Shown here one piece after another: positions 6,008 to 11,135 of a stretch of 11,135 bases of DNA; the stretch's first letter is position 1, and each line of letters begins with the position of its first letter. A model generated the notes under the pieces. The model was not told the DNA's origin, searched no databases, and saw nothing but the letters and a program-made list of their open reading frames with translations. The translations under genes were made by a program, and so were the position numbers. Source of the DNA: an uncultured Rhodospirillales bacterium (GTDB lineage: Bacteria > Pseudomonadota > Alphaproteobacteria > Acetobacterales > Acetobacteraceae); contig CAIYPH010000861.1 of assembly GCA_903928045.1 (NCBI GenBank), positions 1-11,135 on the forward strand, read 5' to 3'.

Positions 6008-7111
6008 ATGGCGCGTATCGATCGGGTCGAAATCCTGATGGTGGACCTCAAGCCGAGGGTGGTGCGCACCGATGCGATCCAGTCCTTCGTCTCGCAGGAG
6101 ACGCCGATGGTCCGTATCACCGACAGCGATGGGGCGATCGGCACCGGCTATACCTACACGATCGGCACTGGCGGGCACTCCGTGGTCGAGCTGCTGGCCC
6201 GCAGCCTGGCCCCGCGGCTGCTCGGGCGGGACGCCGAGATGGTGGAGCAGATCTGGAAGGATCTGCTGTTCAGCACCCACGCCACCGCGGTTGGCGCCAT
6301 CACGAGCCTGGCGCTTTGCGCCGTCGATACCGCGCTGTGGGACCTGCGCTGCCGGCGCGCCAACCTGCCGCTGTACAAGGCTGCCGGTGGGGCGCAGGTC
6401 AGCGTGCCGATGTACACCACCGAGGGCGGCTGGCTGCATCTCGAGGTGGAGGAGCTCATCGCCGATGCGCAGCGTGCGCGCGCGGCCGGGTTCGGCGGCT
6501 GCAAGATCAAGATCGGCCGTCGCCCGCACGAAGATATCGACCGGCTAATGGCGGTGCGCGACGAGGTCGGCCGCGGCTTCGAGATCATGACCGACGCCAA
6601 CCAGGCCTTCACGGTGGACGAGGCGATCCGCCGCGCCCGGCTCTACACCGCGGCCGATATCGCCTGGTTCGAGGAGCCGATGCCGGCGGAGGACCTTGGC
6701 GGGCATATAAGGCTCTGCGAGTCCACGACGATCCCGGTCGCGGTGGGCGAGAGCATCTACTCGATCAGCCATTTCCGCGAATATCTCCAGCGCGGCGCCT
6801 GCTCGATCGTACAGCCCGACGCCGCGCGGATCGGCGGCATCACGCCGTGGCTGAAGGTTGCCCATATGGCAGAGGCGTTCAACATCCCGGTCTGCCCGCA
6901 TTTCCTGATGGAACTGCACGTGGCGTTGACTGCCGCGGTGCCGAACGGGCGCTGGGTGGAATACATCCCGCAACTTGACGACCTTACCTCGGCGCCGATG
7001 AGCATGCACGAGGGTCGCGCGGTACCGTCCGACGCGCCGGGGTTGGGAATTGAATGGGATTGGGAGAAAATCGACCGCCTGCGCATCACGGGGACGACGC
7101 ATCGGCTTTGA
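6008..7111 (+). CDS. Mandelate racemase/muconate lactonizing family enzyme (MR subgroup)
   Basis: A 367-residue enolase-superfamily enzyme. Members abstract a proton alpha to a carboxylate, leading to racemisation or, more often, acid-sugar dehydration to 2-keto-3-deoxy acids. Every mandelate racemase active-site residue has a counterpart: Lys166 and Lys168 (CKIKIG), metal ligands Asp196 (TDANQ), Glu222 (FEEP) and Glu248 (VGES), the Asp271/His298 dyad (PDAARIGG; CPHFL) and Glu318 (WVEYI). That fixes the subgroup, not the substrate. Likely roles are an aldonate or aldarate dehydratase or a racemase. ATG 6008 is preceded by AGGACAGG, and the capping domain starts at once (MARIDRVEILMVDLKPR). 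It lies 37 bases after the lactonase-like gene. Its last 26 bases overlap the end of the convergent asparagine synthetase gene, leaving no space for a terminator between them. Confidence 0.92.
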   Translation: MARIDRVEILMVDLKPRVVRTDAIQSFVSQETPMVRITDSDGAIGTGYTYTIGTGGHSVVELLARSLAPRLLGRDAEMVEQIWKDLLFSTHATAVGAITSLALCAVDTALWDLRCRRANLPLYKAAGGAQVSVPMYTTEGGWLHLEVEELIADAQRARAAGFGGCKIKIGRRPHEDIDRLMAVRDEVGRGFEIMTDANQAFTVDEAIRRARLYTAADIAWFEEPMPAEDLGGHIRLCESTTIPVAVGESIYSISHFREYLQRGACSIVQPDAARIGGITPWLKVAHMAEAFNIPVCPHFLMELHVALTAAVPNGRWVEYIPQLDDLTSAPMSMHEGRAVPSDAPGLGIEWDWEKIDRLRITGTTHRL

Positions 7112-8888
7112 GGGGGAGGAAGCCCGCGGAAACGCTCAACGCCTCGAACACGTCCCCCGTTGGCGGCAGGCCGAGAATATGGGCGCGGTGCCACAGGGCG
7201 TAGAACAGCAGCGTCCACGCCGCGAAGCCGTGGCGGCGGGCGTTGGATTGGCGGAACAGGGCGCGCACCTTCTCGGGGTGGGCGATCTCGGCGATGCCGG
7301 GCTGGGCAGCGACGAGGCGGCCGAGGCGGTCGCCCTGGTTGCCGATCCATTGGCCGATCGGCACGGTGAAGCCCTGCTTGGGCGCGAAGGGCTGGGCTGC
7401 CGGGCAGTTCTTGGCCAGCCAGGTGCGCAGCAGCCACTTGCCCATGCCCTTGTTGATCTTAAGCGCATCGGGCAGCGAGAACGCGGCGGCGGCGACGCCC
7501 TTATCGAGGAAGGGGGTGCGGCCCTCGACGGCATGGGCCATCAGCCCGCGATCGATCTTGATGAGCAGGTCATTGGGCAGCCAGTCCGCCATATCGACCT
7601 CCTGCGCCTGCATGAGGCGGGAGCGGCCGGGGCGGTCGGCGGCGGCCTCGGCGGCCGCCATGCCGGCGCGCCACGCGGTGGGGCGCTGGCGCAGCACGTC
7701 GACGCGATCGAAATTGCCGCGTGCCCGCATGCGCTTGCCGCCGAGCCACCAGGGCCGCATGGCCGAGCGGTAGCGGCCATAGCCGCCAAAAATCTCGTCG
7801 CCACCCTCGCCGGAGAGCACCACCTTCACATCCTGTACCGCGCGGCGGGCGAGGAACCAGGTGGGGATGATCGCGTAGTCGGCCACGGGGTCATCGAGGC
7901 AGGCGATGATCTCGGGCAAATGCTGCCACACCATCGCCTCGGTCACCTCGATGGTCTCGTGGCGCGCGCCAAGGGATTTCGCCACCAGCGCCGCCTGGGC
8001 ACGCTCATCGGCGGCGCCGGGATGGGCGAAGCCGGCGGTGAAGGCGAGCACCGGCGTGTCGTTGAGGCGGGCCATCAAGGTGAGGATCGTCGCGCTGTCG
8101 ATGCCGCCGGAGAGGAACATGCCGTAGGGCACGTCGCTGCGCTGGTGAAGATCGACACTTTCGGTCAACGCGCGGTCGAGCCGGGCCAGTGCCGCTTCTT
8201 CGGAGATGGTCTCCGGCGGTCCGTCGGGGATAGCGGCAAGGCGGCGTCGCTCAAGAACGCGGCCATCGCGGCAGACGATGGTCTCACCCGGCAGCACCCG
8301 GCTGATGCCCGGGAAGATGGTCTCGGTGCCCGTTGTGAACTGGATCTGGAACAACTCGTCGCGCGCCTGGGCGCGGACGGCACGCGGCACGATGCCGGCA
8401 TTGAGCAGCGCCTGCGCCTCGGAGGCGAAGGCGACGCCATCGGCGGTCTCGGCGATGTAGAGCGGCTTGATGCCGAAAGGGTCCCGCGTGAGGGTGACGG
8501 TACCGTCGGCGCGCTGGAGGATGGCGATGCCGTACATGCCGCGCAGGTGGCGCGCATAATCCGCCCCGTCGCGCAGCCACAGATGCAGCGGCGGCTCGCA
8601 ATCCGAGTTCGATGAGAAGACGGTGCCGGGCAGCTCCTGGCGCAGTTCGCGGTAATTATAGATCTCGCCATTGGCGACAATCGCTGCCGAGCCGGCGTAG
8701 AGCGGCTGGTCGCCGGTCACCAGGTCGATGATCGAAAGCCGGTTATGGATCAACACCACGTTGCCATGCGCGGTGTGGCCGGAACCGTCGGGGCCGCGAT
8801 GGGCGATGGCACGGGTCAGCGCCGCGATGACCGACAGGCTCGGCGGCGGCGCGCTGGGGGCCTGGATGAGGCCGGCGATGCCGCACAT
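7086..8888 (-). CDS. asnB: Asparagine synthetase (glutamine-hydrolysing)
   Basis: A 600-residue two-domain enzyme that converts aspartate, glutamine and ATP to asparagine, glutamate, AMP and PPi. The N-terminal Ntn glutaminase starts at Cys2 (MCGIAGLI), which must be exposed after Met removal and so fixes the start at 8888. It continues with RGPDG (31-35), Arg50 (HNRLSIID), NGEIYNY (73-79), Asp96 (NSDCE) and RDPFGIKPLY (135-144). The synthetase half has the PP-loop SGGIDS (260-265), DDP (332-334), SGEGGDEIFGGYGRYR (359-374) and EGRTPFLD (455-462). It is somewhat longer than E. coli AsnB (554). The family also includes amidotransferases acting on peptides or exopolysaccharide precursors, but no such cluster is nearby. 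Its ribosome binding site is weak. It is divergent from ygfZ and overlaps the upstream catabolic operon tail to tail. Confidence 0.92.
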   Translation of the reverse strand: MCGIAGLIQAPSAPPPSLSVIAALTRAIAHRGPDGSGHTAHGNVVLIHNRLSIIDLVTGDQPLYAGSAAIVANGEIYNYRELRQELPGTVFSSNSDCEPPLHLWLRDGADYARHLRGMYGIAILQRADGTVTLTRDPFGIKPLYIAETADGVAFASEAQALLNAGIVPRAVRAQARDELFQIQFTTGTETIFPGISRVLPGETIVCRDGRVLERRRLAAIPDGPPETISEEAALARLDRALTESVDLHQRSDVPYGMFLSGGIDSATILTLMARLNDTPVLAFTAGFAHPGAADERAQAALVAKSLGARHETIEVTEAMVWQHLPEIIACLDDPVADYAIIPTWFLARRAVQDVKVVLSGEGGDEIFGGYGRYRSAMRPWWLGGKRMRARGNFDRVDVLRQRPTAWRAGMAAAEAAADRPGRSRLMQAQEVDMADWLPNDLLIKIDRGLMAHAVEGRTPFLDKGVAAAAFSLPDALKINKGMGKWLLRTWLAKNCPAAQPFAPKQGFTVPIGQWIGNQGDRLGRLVAAQPGIAEIAHPEKVRALFRQSNARRHGFAAWTLLFYALWHRAHILGLPPTGDVFEALSVSAGFLPLKADASSP

Positions 8889-8993
8889 CAGTCGCTCAGG
8901 GGGAACAGGGTCTGCATTTCGTGTGTGTAGCATCGCCGCGCGGCGCCTGTCTCCCGGAGTCGATGCCTTGCGGTATGGCGGAAGCACGACCAT
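8889..8993. promoter_or_regulatory. Divergent control region of asnB and ygfZ
   Basis: A 105-base gap between divergent start codons. It must carry both promoters, but I see no convincing -35/-10 pair or inverted repeat. GCGGAAG at 8978-8984 is the likely ribosome binding site for the plus-strand gene. Confidence 0.4.
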
Positions 8994-9818
8994 GTGCCTG
9001 AAATGGTTGAAGTGGCCCATCTGCCGGCGCGCGGCGTGATCGAGATCAGCGGGGAGGACCGTGTGTCCTTCCTGCAAGGCCTGGTGTCCAACGATGTGGC
9101 ACAGGCCTCCCCCGGCCGCGCGGTCTGGGCGGCGCTGCTGACGCCGCAGGGCAAGTGGTTGGCGGATTTCTTCATCCTGTCGGACGGCGTGCGCCTCCTG
9201 CTCGATGCCGAGGCGGCGCAGGTGGCGATGATCGTGCAGCGGCTCGGGCGGTTCCGGCTGCGCGCGAAGGCGGTGCTGCGTGACGCCTCGGCCGAGTTCG
9301 CGGTGTTTGCCGCCTGGGGCGGCGCGCCGGACCTGCCGGCGGGCGCAATTGCCGCCCCTGATCCGCGGGTAGAAGCGGCGGGCTGGCGGATTCTCGCGCC
9401 GGCCATGGCGACGAATGCCTCGGCGGAGGACTGGGACCGGCACCGTCTCGGCCTCGGCCTGCCGGACGGTTCGGCGGACCTGGAGGCCGAGAAATCGGTG
9501 CTGCTGGAGGCCGGATTCGACGAGTTGCACGGCGTCTCCTGGTCCAAGGGCTGCTACATGGGCCAGGAGCTGACGGCGCGGACCACATATCGCGGGCTCA
9601 TCAAGCGGCGGCTGGTCAGTGTGGCGATCGAGGGCGCGGCGCCGGATGCGGGCACCCCGGTGATGCTGGCGGGCGCCGAAGTCGGCACTTTTCGCTCGTC
9701 GCGCGATGGCGCGGGCCTCGCGACATTGCGGCTCGAGGCGATCGGTGCCGAGGCGCTGGATTGCGGCGCGGCGCGGCTGCGGCCTGTGGTGCCCAGCTGG
9801 ATGAAGTTGCCTGGCTGA
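8994..9818 (+). CDS. ygfZ: YgfZ/GcvT-domain folate-binding protein
   Basis: A 274-residue protein of the YgfZ (COG0354; IBA57-like) family. It binds tetrahydrofolate and supports maturation or repair of certain iron-sulfur enzymes such as MiaB. The diagnostic motif KGCYMGQELTAR (185-196) with its conserved Cys187 is present, preceded by GVIEISGEDRVSFLQGLVSNDV (14-35), the usual N-terminal folate-site region. It is shorter than E. coli YgfZ (326) but normal for alphaproteobacteria. I prefer GTG 8994 (M/VPEMVEVAHLP) because GCGGAAG lies nine bases upstream; ATG 9003, three codons in, is the alternative but lies too far from that site. It is divergent from asnB. Nothing shows a functional link with the groESL operon downstream. 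Confidence 0.92.
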   Translation: MPEMVEVAHLPARGVIEISGEDRVSFLQGLVSNDVAQASPGRAVWAALLTPQGKWLADFFILSDGVRLLLDAEAAQVAMIVQRLGRFRLRAKAVLRDASAEFAVFAAWGGAPDLPAGAIAAPDPRVEAAGWRILAPAMATNASAEDWDRHRLGLGLPDGSADLEAEKSVLLEAGFDELHGVSWSKGCYMGQELTARTTYRGLIKRRLVSVAIEGAAPDAGTPVMLAGAEVGTFRSSRDGAGLATLRLEAIGAEALDCGAARLRPVVPSWMKLPG

Positions 9819-9831
9819 GGCCAGCGCATCA

Positions 9832-9847
9832 GAAAACGGCTGTTTTC
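9832..9847 (+). terminator. Weak hairpin after ygfZ
   Basis: GAAAAC, loop GGCT, GTTTTC forms a 6-bp stem 14 bases after the ygfZ stop. A second small hairpin, CTGGC/GCCAG (9811-9824), spans the stop codon itself. No T tract follows either, so termination is doubtful. The region must still insulate ygfZ from groESL or allow read-through. Confidence 0.25.
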
Positions 9848-9853
9848 CGCAAT

Positions 9854-9880
9854 TTGGCACTCTGCACGAAAGAGTGCCAA
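9854..9880 (+). promoter_or_regulatory. CIRCE-like inverted repeat, upstream copy
   Basis: TTGGCACTC, nine bases, GAGTGCCAA: a perfect 9-9-9 inverted repeat. It matches CIRCE (TTAGCACTC-N9-GAGTGCTAA) except for one symmetrical change in each arm (A to G, T to C). HrcA could bind it, although the variant may change affinity. It ends seven bases before the -35 box of the groESL promoter. Confidence 0.75.
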
Positions 9881-9886
9881 GCACTG

Positions 9887-9915
9887 CTTGACTCGCGCCA
9901 CCGCAGCACCTAGAT
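9887..9915 (+). promoter_or_regulatory. groESL heat-shock (RpoH-type) promoter
   Basis: CTTGAC (9887-9892), 17 bases, then CTAGAT (9910-9915). This fits the alphaproteobacterial sigma-32 pattern CTTGAC-N17-CyTATnT with one mismatch in the -10 region. TTGACT also serves as a sigma-70-like -35. Transcription would start within or just before the canonical CIRCE at 9919-9945. Confidence 0.6.
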
Positions 9916-9918
9916 GTC

Positions 9919-9945
9919 CTAGCACTCCCCCAGGGGGAGTGCTAA
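9919..9945 (+). promoter_or_regulatory. CIRCE operator (HrcA-binding site)
   Basis: CTAGCACTC, nine bases CCCCAGGGG, GAGTGCTAA. This matches the CIRCE consensus TTAGCACTC-N9-GAGTGCTAA at all but the first base. The spacer is itself self-complementary, so the RNA could form a long hairpin. Its position at the predicted transcription start of groESL is the classical one for HrcA repression. Confidence 0.95.
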
Positions 9946-10011
9946 CAACCCCTAAACGTGGCCGGTGCCTCTTGAGGGCCGTGCCGCATCATTGTTCATG
10001 GAGCGATCCGT

Positions 10012-10320
10012 ATGAAGTTCCGTCCCCTGCATGACCGGGTCGTGGTCCGTCGGCTGAAGGCCGAGGAAAAGACCGCTGGTGGCATCATCATCCCCGACAC
10101 CGCCGCCGAGAAGCCGATGGAAGGCGAAGTCATCGCCGCTGGCGCTGGCGCGCGCAACGAGACCGGTGCCGTTGTGGCCCTCGACGTGAAGGCGGGTGAC
10201 CGCGTTCTGTTCGGCAAGTGGTCGGGCACCGAAGTCAAGATCGACGGCGAAGAGCTGCTGATCATGAAGGAGTCCGACATCATGGGCATCATCGAGAGCA
10301 CGCCCGCGAAGAAGAAGTAA
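10012..10320 (+). CDS. groES: Co-chaperonin GroES
   Basis: A 102-residue 10-kDa chaperonin, within the usual 95-104. Seven copies form the lid of the GroEL folding chamber in the cytoplasm. Features are the start [14 protein letters not shown], the mobile loop [18 protein letters not shown] (18-35) with the hydrophobic III contact for Gro[11 protein letters not shown] (38-46), [18 protein letters not shown] (59-76) and the terminal [13 protein letters not shown] 10012 is preceded by GGAGCG nine bases upstream. It is the first gene of the groESL operon, under the CIRCE and heat-shock promoter just described, and lies 65 bases ahead of groEL. Confidence 0.98.
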   Translation: MKFRPLHDRVVVRRLKAEEKTAGGIIIPDTAAEKPMEGEVIAAGAGARNETGAVVALDVKAGDRVLFGKWSGTEVKIDGEELLIMKESDIMGIIESTPAKKK

Positions 10321-10336
10321 GAGCCGCCACGGCTCT
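10320..10336 (+). other. Intercistronic hairpin between groES and groEL
   Basis: GAGCCG, loop CCA, CGGCTC (10321-10335), with a flanking A-T pair, begins directly at the groES stop codon. No T tract follows, so it is not a normal terminator. In Agrobacterium the groESL mRNA is cleaved between the two genes at heat shock near such a structure. A similar role here is inferred from position. Confidence 0.45.
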
Positions 10337-10373
10337 CTGCTTCCTGCCTCTCGACCGATCCGATACCTGTTAA

Positions 10374-11135
<762 letters not shown>

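Noticed and set aside
7050..8615. A 521-codon plus-strand open frame opposite asnB
   Set aside because: It is the antisense shadow of a confidently identified asparagine synthetase and shows no domain of its own.
7086..9818. asnB plus ygfZ as part of an exopolysaccharide or peptide-modification cluster
   Set aside because: No glycosyltransferase, exosortase or peptide-synthesis genes are nearby, and the synthetase carries standard asparagine synthetase motifs.
9946..10011. RNA thermometer (ROSE or fourU type) in the groES leader
   Set aside because: I see no conserved ROSE U(U/C)GCU segment or run of four U pairing with the ribosome binding site; control is already explained by CIRCE and the heat-shock promoter.

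Overview
The window looks like chromosomal DNA from a GC-rich alphaproteobacterium. Gene style, the groESL control region (CIRCE plus an RpoH-type promoter) and a T/A-rich stem-loop repeat that I associate with acetic-acid bacteria and relatives all suggest family Acetobacteraceae. The family is an inference; the class is safer. There are no tRNA or rRNA genes, insertion sequences, phage genes or CRISPR arrays.

Layout, left to right. Bases 1-175 hold no convincing gene, only a repeat/terminator element. A doubtful small minus-strand gene (176-523) diverges from an amidase-signature hydrolase (693-2030) across an AT-rich control region. The amidase converges on dctA (2192-3448, minus), a C4-dicarboxylate symporter; two oppositely oriented stem-loop repeats fill the gap. 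Divergent from dctA is a tight four-gene plus-strand run: a fumarylpyruvate-hydrolase-like FAH protein (3613-4299), exonuclease III (4304-5113), a COG3618-type amidohydrolase/lactonase (5140-5970) and a mandelate-racemase-subgroup enolase-superfamily enzyme (6008-7111). The last overlaps, tail to tail, an asparagine synthetase (7086-8888, minus). A YgfZ/GcvT-like folate-binding protein (8994-9818) is divergent from that. The window ends in groES (10012-10320) and the first 250 codons of groEL (10386 to the edge).

How the genes may work together. DctA, the FAH hydrolase, the lactonase-like amidohydrolase and the enolase-superfamily enzyme all fit organic-acid or acid-sugar catabolism, with dicarboxylates or pyruvate as entry points to central metabolism. 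Exonuclease III is a repair enzyme carried in the same run. The groESL operon is the chaperonin operon. Its upstream region carries a canonical CIRCE, a second CIRCE-like perfect inverted repeat and a heat-shock-type promoter, implying HrcA repression combined with sigma-32-type activation.

I found no strong case for an undescribed biological system. The best items for a second look are the duplicated CIRCE-like architecture, the gene-end stem-loop repeat family, the four-gene catabolic/repair run of unknown substrate, and the AT-rich tandem motif before the amidase.
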